Assembly (NCBI GenBank): GCA_964450385.1
Contig: CAYVEC010000007.1
Coordinates: 9,828-73,827, forward strand
Reading direction: 5' to 3'
Length of the DNA: 64,000 bases
Origin: JAKLFA01 sp964450385
Lineage (GTDB): Bacteria > Omnitrophota > Gorgyraeia > Zapsychrales > JANLHA01
In this document: piece by piece, positions 7,432 through 16,163 of the stretch
How positions within the stretch are numbered: the first letter of the stretch is position 1
How the letters are laid out: each line of letters starts with the position of its first letter
Notes under the pieces: generated by a model
What the model saw: the letters and a program-made list of their open reading frames with translations, nothing else
What the model was told of the DNA's origin: nothing
Database searches by the model: none
Made by a program: the position numbers and the translations under genes

Positions 7432-10128
7432 ATGTCAGCTCAACGGCCGTTTGTGACGTTCTGTGAGGATGGGGTGAGCTTTCATTCGAGGCGCGCGGCC
7501 TCGATGCGGACCCTGTATTTCCCGCTTGCCGGGGCTGACGCAGCCTCGATGAAATCCGCGGTGACCCCTTTTTTAAGCGGGGATATCAAGGTCGATAAAT
7601 CCAAATATATAACGAAGCCGATGTCACGCGAAGATCTCCGCAACTCGGTCCGGAATTTTTTTGTTCGGACGCGGGGGGGCGAGGTCTTTTCATTGACGGA
7701 ACGTGAGTCGGAGGACGCAGCCGAGGTCACGATCGGCCAGCTCTGGCAGACCCTTACAAATACGAGTGCGCGCTTGGGGATTGAGCTTGAGTCGACGCAT
7801 TTTGTGCCGGTCACCGGCGAGACCGTTGAGGTAATGTGTGTTAAAGTGACAAACACCTCACGAAAACGGCAGCGGGTCGTGCCCATGGCTGTCGTGCCGA
7901 TCTTCGGCCGGTCACTCGTGAACAAACACGATCATGAGCACGTCACCTCGCTCCTCCACCGGGTTCGCCAGGTTCCGGAAGGGGTGGTTGTCGCGCCAAC
8001 GATGGCGTTTAATGAGGAGGGTCACCAGGAGATCGGGACGGTGTATTTTGTCCTCGGTGCTGAGGGCAACGGTGCGGTGCCAGCGGGGTCGTTTCCCACG
8101 GTGGACCAATTCCTGGGGGACGGGTCCACGCTTGAAGCGCCGGCGGCGGTGGTGTCCGGGGAACCGCGAAGGTATCCGCGGTCTGAGACGGATGGCCGCG
8201 AGGCGGTGGGGGCCCTTGTTTTTGGCGAGGTGGATCTCGCGCCTGGGGAGACGCGCGTTTACATCGTTGTGATCGGCGTGGCGGAATCTGAAGAGGCAGG
8301 GCGGGCGGCTTACGCCCGGTTTTCAAACGCGGCCCGGTGCGAGGCAGCGTTCGATGAGGTCAAAACGTTTTGGGCCGGAAAATCCGGCGCGATCGCGGTC
8401 TCGACCGCTGATCCTGAATTCGACGCCTGGATGCGGTGGGTCACGATCCAGCCGGTTCTCCGGCGGATTTTTGGATGTTCCTTCTTGCCGGACCATGATT
8501 ATGGCAAAGGCGGCAAGGGATGGCGTGATCTCTGGCAGGACCTTCTTTCCTTGATCCTTATTGAGCCTGAGACGGTACGCGGGACATTAGTTGATCACAT
8601 CGGCGGTGTCCGGATCGACGGGTCGCACGCGACGATCATCGGCACGGGCCGGGGTGAATTTATCGCGGACCGTAATGCGATCACCCGGGTCTGGATGGAC
8701 CACGGGGCGTGGCCCTGGCTCACGCTCTCGCTGTATATGGAGCAGACCGGAGACCTTGACATTTTATGGACTACGAACAGCTATTTTCGCGATGTCCAGT
8801 TGTCCCGGGCCCAGCGCAAAGATGCGGGGTGGTCACTGACGGAGGGTACCCGGCTCTGTGATCGTGCCGGCCGGGTGTATGAGGGCACCGTCCTGGAGCA
8901 CATCCTTGTGGAGCACCTCGTCCAATTCTTTAATGTTGGAGAACACAATCTCATTCGGCTTGAGAACGCGGATTGGAACGACGGCTTGGACATGGCCGCC
9001 GACCGAGGCGAGAGCGTGGCCTTTAGCTCATTTTATGCCGGCAACATGCGTTCGATTGCTGACACGTTGGAATATCTTCAACAGGAGCGCGGGATCGAGG
9101 AGATCGAGATTCTCGAGGAGATCACGCTTTTGATGGGTGCGGGGGACTATGATGATCCTGCGGCGAAACGCAGGCGTCTCTACGAGCGATATTTCCCTTC
9201 GGTCCAGCCGGCCGTCAGCGGGCACAAGCGGCGTGTTCCTGTCTCTGAGATCATCGCGGACTTGCGGGCAAAGGCGGCGTGGCTTGAGGGGCAGATCCGG
9301 CGCCAGGAATGGATCACCGCCGAGGCCGGGGGCAAGCGGTATGCGTGGTTCAACGGGTATTATGATAATCGGGGGGAGCGGGTCGAGGGGCAGCGCGGCG
9401 ACCGCGTCCGCATGACCCTGACGGGTCAGGTCTTCCCGATCATGCATGGGGTCGCGGACACGGCGGCGGTCGCTGAAACCGTGCGCAGCGTTGATGCCTT
9501 TTTAAAAGACCCGGTCCATGGCGGGCATCGTTTGAATACGGATTTTGGCCTGCGCAATTATCTTGATCTGGGCCGGGCCTTTAGTTTTGCCTACGGGACT
9601 AAGGAGAACGGGGCGGTCTTCAGCCATATGGCGACGATGTATGCCTTTGCCTTGTATCAGCGCGGATTTGTGGAGGCCGGTTATGAGGCGGCCCTCGCGT
9701 TATACCGCATGGCGATGAATACGGAGGTCAGCAAGATCTATCCGAACATCCCGGAATATTTTGATGCCCAGGGCCGGGGGATGTACTGTTATCTCACCGG
9801 GTCCGCGAGCTGGTACGCCCTTCTCGTCTTGACGCAGATGTTTGGGGTGAGGGGTCAGAAAGGGGACCTCATAATCTCGCCGAAATTGCGCGCCGCTCAA
9901 TTTGACCCGAAGACCCGGGAGGCCAGGGTCCGGTGTCTGTTTGCCGGTCGGGGCCTTGAGGTCACGATCAAAAATCCCCGTGGCCTGGATTATGGGGGCT
10001 ATAAGATCAACGACGTGACCCTGAACGGCCGGGCGGTCGCGGCCGAGCTGAGCACCGACGGGGCAGTGATCCCCCGGGCATGGATCGCGGCGGAAGAGAC
10101 CTGTCGGATCGTCGTGGTCTTAGGATAG
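7432..10128 (+). CDS. GH94-like glycoside phosphorylase (cellobiose-phosphorylase-like)
   Basis: The 898-residue protein combines an N-terminal beta-sandwich region (about 1-300; HVTSLLHR and PTMAFNEEGH are typical) with an (alpha/alpha)6 barrel containing WRDLWQDLL and ADWNDGLD (D514-D517), the segment that holds the general-acid Asp of GH94 enzymes. Inverting phosphorylases of this kind convert a beta-glucoside plus phosphate to a sugar-1-phosphate. The N-terminal half looks more like the clostridial proteins annotated cellobiose phosphorylase than canonical GH94, so GH149- or GH161-like specificity is possible. No transporter or other disaccharide gene is adjacent. The next gene starts 18 bases later. 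Confidence 0.85.
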   Translation: MSAQRPFVTFCEDGVSFHSRRAASMRTLYFPLAGADAASMKSAVTPFLSGDIKVDKSKYITKPMSREDLRNSVRNFFVRTRGGEVFSLTERESEDAAEVTIGQLWQTLTNTSARLGIELESTHFVPVTGETVEVMCVKVTNTSRKRQRVVPMAVVPIFGRSLVNKHDHEHVTSLLHRVRQVPEGVVVAPTMAFNEEGHQEIGTVYFVLGAEGNGAVPAGSFPTVDQFLGDGSTLEAPAAVVSGEPRRYPRSETDGREAVGALVFGEVDLAPGETRVYIVVIGVAESEEAGRAAYARFSNAARCEAAFDEVKTFWAGKSGAIAVSTADPEFDAWMRWVTIQPVLRRIFGCSFLPDHDYGKGGKGWRDLWQDLLSLILIEPETVRGTLVDHIGGVRIDGSHATIIGTGRGEFIADRNAITRVWMDHGAWPWLTLSLYMEQTGDLDILWTTNSYFRDVQLSRAQRKDAGWSLTEGTRLCDRAGRVYEGTVLEHILVEHLVQFFNVGEHNLIRLENADWNDGLDMAADRGESVAFSSFYAGNMRSIADTLEYLQQERGIEEIEILEEITLLMGAGDYDDPAAKRRRLYERYFPSVQPAVSGHKRRVPVSEIIADLRAKAAWLEGQIRRQEWITAEAGGKRYAWFNGYYDNRGERVEGQRGDRVRMTLTGQVFPIMHGVADTAAVAETVRSVDAFLKDPVHGGHRLNTDFGLRNYLDLGRAFSFAYGTKENGAVFSHMATMYAFALYQRGFVEAGYEAALALYRMAMNTEVSKIYPNIPEYFDAQGRGMYCYLTGSASWYALLVLTQMFGVRGQKGDLIISPKLRAAQFDPKTREARVRCLFAGRGLEVTIKNPRGLDYGGYKINDVTLNGRAVAAELSTDGAVIPRAWIAAEETCRIVVVLG

Positions 10129-10146
10129 ACACGGAAAGGCGACCAG

Positions 10147-11016
10147 ATGATTAATCCACAGACACACCGAGCCGTGCTTGACGCGCAGAAGGCGGAGATC
10201 ACCGAACACCTGATCTATCGATCACTTGCCCGGTCGATTTCGAATGAGCGGAATCGAGCCCTTGTGAGCCAGATCGCCGATGATGAATTGCGGCATTATC
10301 ATTTTTATAAAGCGTTTAGCGGTGTTGATGTGTATCCGGACCGGATCAAGGTGTTGTTCTATGTTCTCTTGGCCAGGGTTCTGGGATTAAATTTTACCCT
10401 CAAGCTCATGGAGCAGGGCGAGGATCTTGCCCAGGAGCATTATCGCCAGCTTGTAGCCGTGGACCCCGGGGTCCGTGACATTGTGGCCGATGAAGAGCGT
10501 CATGAGGCGGAACTCCTCGCGATGATCGATGAAGAGCGGATGCGTTACACCGGTTCTGTCATCCTCGGCCTGAATGACGCCCTTGTCGAGCTTACCGGGG
10601 CCCTGGCCGGGTTTACCCTGGCGCTTCAGGAGACCCGGCTCATTGCGGCCTCAGGTCTCATCATTGGAGTGGCCGCCTCTCTCTCGATGGCGGCGTCGGA
10701 ATATCTCTCGACCAAGGATGAGGCCGACGGCCGGGATCCCCTGCGGGCGAGCCTTTATACCGGGACGGCCTATGTGGGGGTGGTCACCGTGCTTGTTGCG
10801 CCGTATTTTATTTTTACCCAGGTCTTTGTCTGTCTCGGCGTGACCCTGGCCGTAGCGATGACGGTCATCGCGGTTTTTAATTATTACGTGGCCGTGGCCA
10901 AGGGATTGAATTTCAGAAGGAAATTTATCGAGATGCTCGCGATCAGCCTTGGTGTTGCGGCGGTGAATTTCGGCGTCGGGTTCGCGGTGAAGCACGGGCT
11001 TAATATCGATATTTGA
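10147..11016 (+). CDS. Rubrerythrin-VIT1 fusion (MbfA-like membrane ferritin / iron exporter)
   Basis: Residues 1-140 form a four-helix ferritin-like domain with carboxylate/His ligands (DDELRHYHFY, DEERHEAELL). Residues 140-289 form a CCC1/VIT1-type membrane domain with about five hydrophobic segments (LGLNDALVELTGALAG opens it). This fusion is known as erythrin-VIT1 or MbfA, which in alphaproteobacteria exports iron and protects from peroxide. The gene follows the glycoside phosphorylase by 18 bases and precedes a small FmdB-like gene. Iron is the likely substrate; manganese is possible. Confidence 0.88.
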   Translation: MINPQTHRAVLDAQKAEITEHLIYRSLARSISNERNRALVSQIADDELRHYHFYKAFSGVDVYPDRIKVLFYVLLARVLGLNFTLKLMEQGEDLAQEHYRQLVAVDPGVRDIVADEERHEAELLAMIDEERMRYTGSVILGLNDALVELTGALAGFTLALQETRLIAASGLIIGVAASLSMAASEYLSTKDEADGRDPLRASLYTGTAYVGVVTVLVAPYFIFTQVFVCLGVTLAVAMTVIAVFNYYVAVAKGLNFRRKFIEMLAISLGVAAVNFGVGFAVKHGLNIDI

Positions 11017-11037
11017 TGGAGGTGACGGGGGGCGGGG

Positions 11038-11268
11038 ATGGCGTTTTATCGGTATTATTGCGAACAGAATGGCCGGGAGATCGAGGTCGCGCATCCCATG
11101 ACCGGGCGGCTGAAGACCTGGGGGGAGGTCTGCGCCTGTGCCGGGTGCGCGGTCGGAACGACGCCTCCGGAGGCCCCGGTGGTGCGGTTGATTAGCGCGC
11201 CGCTCGCGGTCCGATGGCGTCTTCGCGGCCTTGATGCGGATGCCCCGTCGACGAAATTGGACGTGTAG
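11038..11268 (+). CDS. Small FmdB-like zinc-ribbon-type protein
   Basis: This 76-residue protein starts with the FmdB-family pattern (FYRYYCEQNGREIEVAHPM) and has a cysteine cluster CACAGC in the middle and a VVRLISAP segment near the end, as in putative regulatory proteins of the FmdB group. Function is unknown. It sits 21 bases after the MbfA-like gene, preceded by a G-rich ribosome binding site. Confidence 0.6.
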   Translation: MAFYRYYCEQNGREIEVAHPMTGRLKTWGEVCACAGCAVGTTPPEAPVVRLISAPLAVRWRLRGLDADAPSTKLDV

Positions 11269-11281
11269 CGAAGGATGTGAC

Positions 11282-12214
11282 ATGCCTGCCTATGTGTTAG
11301 ATCAAAAGATCATTATTGGGATCAGTGCCTGCTGTTTTGGCGCGCCGACGCGGTGGAACCATCGCGGGTGGGACCGATTGGCGTGTCTCGGACGCGAGGC
11401 CCATGACTATCGTTGGCTGCCGGTGTGCCCTGAGGTCGCGGCGGGCCTTGGCGTGCCCCGCGACCCGGTCCGTCTCGTAAGCGGGAATGGAGATGATTTT
11501 TGGCAGGGCCGGGCCCGCGTGAAGAATCGACGCGGCCAGGATGTCTCTGCCCTGGTCCGGGCGGCCTGTGAGGAGACAGTCGGCATGCTCCGTCGGTCCG
11601 GGGCCGATGCCTGTGTCTTTATGGAAGGGAGCCCGAGCTGCGGGGTGTATCGGACGACCCTGAAGGAGCACCGGCTGGGCAAGTCGCCCGGGGTCTTTGG
11701 CAGCCGGATCCTCGGCGAAGATCTTTTTTTGATCCCAGCCGCGGACCTCGAGAGCCCGTGGAAATGGTGGGACTGGTCGCGCCGGCTCCACGCCTTTGTC
11801 TGGCTGAAACGTCATCCGATCCGAGGGGCGGCGGATCTTTATGATGTGTGGCATATCTTAAAATTCATGTGCCAGGAAATCCATGAGGTCGAGGCCCGGG
11901 TCTTGGGCGTGCTCATGGCCGCGGGTTTCAAGCGGGCGTCCTCCGCCGAGATCGAACGGATGCGGGGGCAGATCTTGCGATTGCTCCGCCGGCCGGTCCC
12001 GCTTGCGCGGATCCAGGCCATGGCCGCGAAACATTATGCGTATTACCGCAAGCGCCGCGGGGTGAACGTCCTGGACCTTGAGGCTCCGGACAGCCAGAGG
12101 GCCAAGCGGGATTTTGTCGAGCAGCTCCGGCGTTTGGAGGCGCGGGTCGCGGCCCAGGCGGATCATTTTTCGGGCCGGCCGGTCGTGTACCGCCCGAGCC
12201 GCTCGCGATCCTGA
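11282..12214 (+). CDS. DUF523 + DUF1722 protein
   Basis: I place the start at ATG 11282 because an AAGGA site lies at 11271-11275 and the longer reading frame upstream would overlap the preceding gene. Residues 1-150 are DUF523 (IGISACC with C17-C18, MEGSPSCGVY). Residues 170-300 are DUF1722 (helical, VWHILKFMCQ...AKHYAYYRKRRGVN). The combination is common in bacteria as the YbgA-type family; function is not established. A tRNA-2-thiouridine-related role has been suggested for DUF523, which I cannot test here. Confidence 0.85.
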   Translation: MPAYVLDQKIIIGISACCFGAPTRWNHRGWDRLACLGREAHDYRWLPVCPEVAAGLGVPRDPVRLVSGNGDDFWQGRARVKNRRGQDVSALVRAACEETVGMLRRSGADACVFMEGSPSCGVYRTTLKEHRLGKSPGVFGSRILGEDLFLIPAADLESPWKWWDWSRRLHAFVWLKRHPIRGAADLYDVWHILKFMCQEIHEVEARVLGVLMAAGFKRASSAEIERMRGQILRLLRRPVPLARIQAMAAKHYAYYRKRRGVNVLDLEAPDSQRAKRDFVEQLRRLEARVAAQADHFSGRPVVYRPSRSRS

Positions 12215-12229
12215 CCTGGTGAAAAGGTG

Positions 12230-12259
12230 TTGGCGCCCGAACGGCTTTTGTTTTATACT
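12230..12259 (+). promoter_or_regulatory. Promoter upstream of the lipoprotein gene
   Basis: TTGGCG at 12230-12235, 18-bp spacer and TATACT at 12254-12259, giving a very short 5' leader before the ATG at 12275. The only ribosome-binding-site candidate is GGGGTGA at 12263-12269. Confidence 0.45.
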
Positions 12260-12274
12260 ATCGGGGTGATGACC

Positions 12275-12667
12275 ATGAAACGGATAACAAGCGTCGTTGC
12301 AATAATCGGCCTTGCTGTTTTTTTGTCGTCGGGGTGCGCTCGGCACATCGCGCGCCATCCGTCTCTTGCCGTGAATGGGGGGTCTCTCTTGAACACGCGT
12401 TCCGATGAGGATCTCGGCGATGCCGTGACCGCCTTGGAGTCGGTGGCCGGCGGAATCTCCGCGCGTCCGGTCCGCCGAGAACAGCTTGTCGAGACCGTTA
12501 AGACCCTTCAGACGGATCCCGAGGCCATGTCGGCGATCCGGACGATCTCGGGCTCGTTTGACCCGACCGCGGTCACGATCAAATATTCACCCGTGACAGG
12601 CAAACGCTACAGCGCTGACCTGGAGTTCGACCCGGAGACCGGGGCGCGTCTCCTGCCGCTCGAGTAG
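12275..12667 (+). CDS. Putative lipoprotein
   Basis: Taking ATG 12275 as start gives about 130 residues with a signal peptide ending in a lipobox-like LSSGC (Cys21). An ATG two codons upstream (12269) is equally possible. The mature part is charged, helical and unrecognised, with a Thr/Lys-rich C-terminal segment (TIKYSPVTGKRYSADLEF). It is followed 14 bases later by a membrane-anchored protein gene, so the two may form a small envelope operon. Confidence 0.65.
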   Translation: MKRITSVVAIIGLAVFLSSGCARHIARHPSLAVNGGSLLNTRSDEDLGDAVTALESVAGGISARPVRREQLVETVKTLQTDPEAMSAIRTISGSFDPTAVTIKYSPVTGKRYSADLEFDPETGARLLPLE

Positions 12668-12681
12668 GGACAGGGAGGGAT

Positions 12682-13236
12682 ATGGAACAAAATCTGATCG
12701 TCAAGCTCCTGCTCGTTCTTTTGATCGTGTTTGCTGTTCGAACCGTCGTGGAGAAGCTCTATGACCCGAGCGTGTATAACGGTCCGTGGTATCGAGTGCG
12801 TATTCCAGAAGGCTGGGAGAAAGAGCAGCTTGATGATGAGGTGCGGTTTTCCAGCCCCGAGACCGATGACCTGTACCTGTCGCCTCAGGCCGTTTTTTCG
12901 ATCTATGGGACGAAGTCCGAGGGGGCGCTCTTCGCCGAGGATTTTTTTCCCGAGGTCCTGGCCCAGCTCGCCCAGGTTCCTGGACAGCTCCTTGATCAGG
13001 GACAGCTCAAGGTCGGCGGTTACGTGAGTTACTGGACCCTCTTTCGAAACGCGGATCCTGATTATGTCCTTTTGACCTTCTATGTAATCGATGATTTCAA
13101 TCGCCTCACGAAGATTCAGTATATTACCCGTCCTGAATATTTTCCCAAATACCGTTCCGCCTTTGACGCGTTTAGAGATAGTTTTATCTTTAAAGGTCTG
13201 GGCCGTATGCCAGGGATTGAGTCGACGTCGTTTTAG
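12682..13236 (+). CDS. Membrane-anchored PsbP-like/uncharacterised protein
   Basis: The 184-residue protein has one N-terminal transmembrane anchor (residues 5-22) and a globular extracytoplasmic domain. The domain starts WYRVRIPEGWEKEQ and resembles PsbP/Mog1-like folds that begin with a similar P.GW segment. Residues such as YVSYWTLFRN and FVI.DFNRL are consistent with that fold, but the match is by pattern only. A GGGAGGG site precedes the ATG. Confidence 0.65.
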   Translation: MEQNLIVKLLLVLLIVFAVRTVVEKLYDPSVYNGPWYRVRIPEGWEKEQLDDEVRFSSPETDDLYLSPQAVFSIYGTKSEGALFAEDFFPEVLAQLAQVPGQLLDQGQLKVGGYVSYWTLFRNADPDYVLLTFYVIDDFNRLTKIQYITRPEYFPKYRSAFDAFRDSFIFKGLGRMPGIESTSF

Positions 13237-13559
13237 GCAGTGGGGCGCTGCCCCCATAAAGGTTCACGAAAAGTTTTCATTCTGTTCTCTCCGCGTTAAC
13301 ACGGGGACCGTATCATCAAATGGGTTGTCAGGTGCGCAGAGGAGGACAGGATGAGACATGATGCGATTCAGGTCAGAAGGGGATGCCGGGTTGAGGGATC
13401 GTTGAAGCAGGGTCGGCGGACAGGTCGGTCGGCGCTGACTGCTTCGGTGGGGAGCGGCATCTTTCGTGAGGGGCGTAGTAGCGAGGGGTCACGGATAGCG
13501 AGCCGGCGGTTTCAGCAGCGGCGGTTTATTTTTGTGTAGCGGAACTAGCGGAGGCAGGG
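13237..13559. other. 323-base gap before phoB without a convincing gene
   Basis: A G/C-rich stem GGGGC-GCT-GCCCC lies near 13241-13253 without a T tail. A 62-codon reading frame at 13351-13539 has a good AGAGGAGG site five bases upstream, but its product is Arg/Ser-rich with no recognised pattern, so I do not call it a gene. The segment probably holds the promoter and leader of the two-component operon; I saw no Pho-box-like repeat in it. Confidence 0.5.
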
Positions 13560-14249
13560 GTGGAGGTCAAACGCGCGCTTATTGTCGAGGATGATGCGAA
13601 TATCGCCCGGCTGATCAAATATAATATTGAGCGGGAGGGTTTTCGTGCGGAGCATGTGATCACGGGTGAAGAGGCGATCAAGCGGCTGGCCCACGAGGCT
13701 GTGGATATCGTTGTCCTGGATGTGATGCTTCCGAAGATGGATGGGTTCGAGACCTGTCGCCGGATCCGGAAGATGCCGGAGGCTGCCGACGTTCGGGTGA
13801 TCATGCTGACGGCGAAAGGCGAGGAGATCGACCGCATCGTTGGGCTTGAACTTGGGGCCGATGATTATATGGTCAAACCCTTCAGCCCACGCGAGCTTGT
13901 CTTACGCATGAAGGCCGTCTTGAAGCGCCATGAACCCGAGGGGAACAAGAAAGATATTTTGACCGTCGGGGCGATCACCCTTAATGTCCCGCGGCATACG
14001 GTTCATGCGCATGAGCGGGAGGTCTCGTTATCGCCGATGGAATTCAAGCTTCTCGAGGTCCTCATGCGGCGTCAAGGCAGGGTTCAGACCCGGGAGACCC
14101 TTCTTGATGATGTCTGGGGGATCTCGGCGGAGGTGACGACCCGCACCGTGGATACCCACGTGAAGCTGCTCCGTCAAAAATTGGGCCGAGCCGCCGCGTT
14201 GATCGAAACAGTTCGCGGACTTGGATATAAGATCAGGGATGAGGATTAA
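13560..14249 (+). CDS. phoB: PhoB-type response regulator (OmpR family)
   Basis: The start is GTG 13560, with GGAGG at 13550-13554. The receiver domain (residues 1-120) has the acidic pair EDD at the N-terminus, phospho-acceptor D54 in VVLDVMLPKMDG, the Thr of LTAKG, and the Lys of MVKPF. The C-terminal winged-helix domain (130-225) ends TRTVDTHVKLLRQKLG...TVRGLGYKI, typical of OmpR/PhoB. It overlaps no gene but lies 8 bases before its kinase. The neighbouring porin-pst operon with a Pho-box array supports a phosphate-starvation role. Confidence 0.92.
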   Translation: MEVKRALIVEDDANIARLIKYNIEREGFRAEHVITGEEAIKRLAHEAVDIVVLDVMLPKMDGFETCRRIRKMPEAADVRVIMLTAKGEEIDRIVGLELGADDYMVKPFSPRELVLRMKAVLKRHEPEGNKKDILTVGAITLNVPRHTVHAHEREVSLSPMEFKLLEVLMRRQGRVQTRETLLDDVWGISAEVTTRTVDTHVKLLRQKLGRAAALIETVRGLGYKIRDED

Positions 14250-14257
14250 CACGTCGC

Positions 14258-16021
14258 ATGCGCGTTCGTCTCTATAACAAAATCACGATCGTTGTTGCCG
14301 CTATCTGCGGGGCCTTGCTCCTAGCGGTTTTTTTGTATTTGAACGGCTCGCTGCAACAGGATATGTATAAGCGGGTTGAGGCCGGTCTTCGTCGGCAATT
14401 GGGCGTGGTCCGTCTTTATTTTGATGAGGTCTCTCAAATGGAACGCGTTCCCTGGCAGAGGGCGACGGAACGGATCGCGGCCGAAACGCGGTTGAGGGCC
14501 ACGATCATTGATGCAGAAGGACATGTCCTCGCGGATTCGGATCTTCTTGAGGCATCGTTGCCCGCGGTTGAGAATCATTGGGAACGGCCTGAAATTCAAG
14601 CGGCGCGTGTTTCGCCGATGGGGACTTCGCGGCGGTTCAGCACGACGGTTCAGCAGGAGATGCTTTATGTCGCGGCGGCCTTTGGTGAGCCGGCACGGGG
14701 GTTTGTGCGGCTCGCGATGCCGCTTGCTGACATTCAGGCGGCTGAAGATGAACTTCGGAAATTTTTGATCATCATGTGCTGCGGCGCCTTTCTTGTGTCA
14801 GCGGTGGCTGGATATGGCGCCGCGCGCTGGGTGGCCCGGCCTTTGCTCGAGATCTCACGGGCGGCGCGGCTCATCGCGAGCGGTGATTTTTCAAGCCGGG
14901 CCTTTGTCCAGACCCGGGATGAGGTCGGAGAGCTTGCGGGGACATTTAATGACATGGCTGATCACATCGAACGGTATATCGGTGAGATCGAGCTCAACCG
15001 GTCGCGTATGGAGGCGGTCTTCGCCGGGATGACAGACGGGGTCCTTGTCGTTGACGGGCAGGGACGGGTCTTTTTGCTTAATGCCGCCCTGAGGCGGATG
15101 ATGGCCTTAAGCGACCGCGCGATCGGTCAGCGTCCGCTTGAGGTCATTCTGAACGCGGACGTTCAGGACATCATCAAGGAGTGTCTGGGCGGCGGAGGCG
15201 GTTCCGTGACCCGTGAGGTGGTTTTTTCGGACCCGGTTGAACGTCATATTTTTGTTCAGGGGGCGCCGGTCATGCGGGGCGGGATCAATGATGGGGCGGT
15301 CCTGGTCTTTCATGATGAGACGGAATTGAGAAAATTGGAGCGTATCCGCCGGGATTTTATTGCTAATGTCTCGCATGAACTTCGGACGCCGGTGACCAAT
15401 ATCAAGGGGTATGCAGATACTCTCATGGATGGCGCCCTGACGGATCCGGTCCACGCTCCTGAGTTTGTTCGCACGATCTGTTCCGAGGCCGATCATCTTG
15501 CCCGGTTGATCGAGGACATTCTTGATCTGTCGGCCTTGGAATCTGGCCGCTCACGGATGGACATGGCCCCGTGTTCGCTGGCCGCGCTAATTGAGAAGGC
15601 GTCAGCCATGGTGACCCCTCAGGCGCATGCGGCCGGGATCACAGTAAGGGTCGAGGGCGCTGCGGGGATCGCAGTCCTCGGAGATGAACGGAGTCTCGTC
15701 CGTGTTTTTATTAATCTCCTTGATAACGGGATTAAATATAACAAATCGAAGGGAACCGTTACGGTCTCGGCGGTCCGTTCCGAACCGGGATGGGTCGAGG
15801 TCCGCGTTGAGGACACTGGGATCGGGATCCCTGAGCGGGATCAGCCGCGGATCTTTGAGCGTTTTTATCGGGTCGACAAGGCCCACTCACGGCAGATGGG
15901 TGGGACGGGGCTTGGATTGTCGATTGTTAAACATATTATTCAGGCGCACGGGGGGACCGTCTCGCTCGTGAGCCGTCTCGATCAGGGGTCGTGCTTCATC
16001 CTTCGTCTGCCGTCAGCGTAG
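14258..16021 (+). CDS. phoR: PhoR-type sensor histidine kinase
   Basis: The 587-residue protein has TM1 at about 9-27, a periplasmic domain of ~140 residues, TM2 near 168-190 and a HAMP domain (RWVARPLLEISRAARLIASG). A PAS domain follows (about 245-350, ending VLVFHDETELRKLERIR). The HisKA domain carries H373 in NVSHELRTPVTNIKGY, and the ATPase domain has N (NLLDNGIKYN), G1 (VEDTGIGIP), F and G2 (GGTGLGLSIVKHI). This architecture with a PAS and a large sensor loop is that of PhoR kinases in many phyla. Pairing with phoB is by adjacency. Confidence 0.9.
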   Translation: MRVRLYNKITIVVAAICGALLLAVFLYLNGSLQQDMYKRVEAGLRRQLGVVRLYFDEVSQMERVPWQRATERIAAETRLRATIIDAEGHVLADSDLLEASLPAVENHWERPEIQAARVSPMGTSRRFSTTVQQEMLYVAAAFGEPARGFVRLAMPLADIQAAEDELRKFLIIMCCGAFLVSAVAGYGAARWVARPLLEISRAARLIASGDFSSRAFVQTRDEVGELAGTFNDMADHIERYIGEIELNRSRMEAVFAGMTDGVLVVDGQGRVFLLNAALRRMMALSDRAIGQRPLEVILNADVQDIIKECLGGGGGSVTREVVFSDPVERHIFVQGAPVMRGGINDGAVLVFHDETELRKLERIRRDFIANVSHELRTPVTNIKGYADTLMDGALTDPVHAPEFVRTICSEADHLARLIEDILDLSALESGRSRMDMAPCSLAALIEKASAMVTPQAHAAGITVRVEGAAGIAVLGDERSLVRVFINLLDNGIKYNKSKGTVTVSAVRSEPGWVEVRVEDTGIGIPERDQPRIFERFYRVDKAHSRQMGGTGLGLSIVKHIIQAHGGTVSLVSRLDQGSCFILRLPSA

Positions 16022-16031
16022 CTCATTGTTT

Positions 16032-16087
16032 CCTTCACACAAATTTCACGTTCCTATCAAATCTCCTTCAATCTCCTTTTGTATACT
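16032..16087 (+). promoter_or_regulatory. Four-unit Pho box and -10 element of the porin-pst operon
   Basis: Four consecutive 11-bp units begin at 16032, 16043, 16054 and 16065. Each has TCA at the same position (16035, 16046, 16057, 16068), as in the PhoB consensus CTGTCATAAAT. The seven conserved bases of the last unit end at 16071, exactly 10 bp before TATACT at 16082-16087, which is the E. coli spacing between Pho box and -10. No separate -35 is seen. This is two tandem PhoB dimer sites activating the downstream genes. Confidence 0.82.
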
Positions 16088-16163
16088 CTGATGAGACGCA
16101 TGGATCATCGACGGTGACCCTCATGCGGTCAGAATCAGGATTTTTAACGAGAGGAAAGGAGCC

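Noticed and set aside
13351..13539. 62-codon reading frame with a good ribosome binding site upstream of phoB
   Set aside because: The product is Arg/Ser-rich, has no recognisable family and looks like random translation of G/C-rich DNA. I left it as a possibility in the gap description only.
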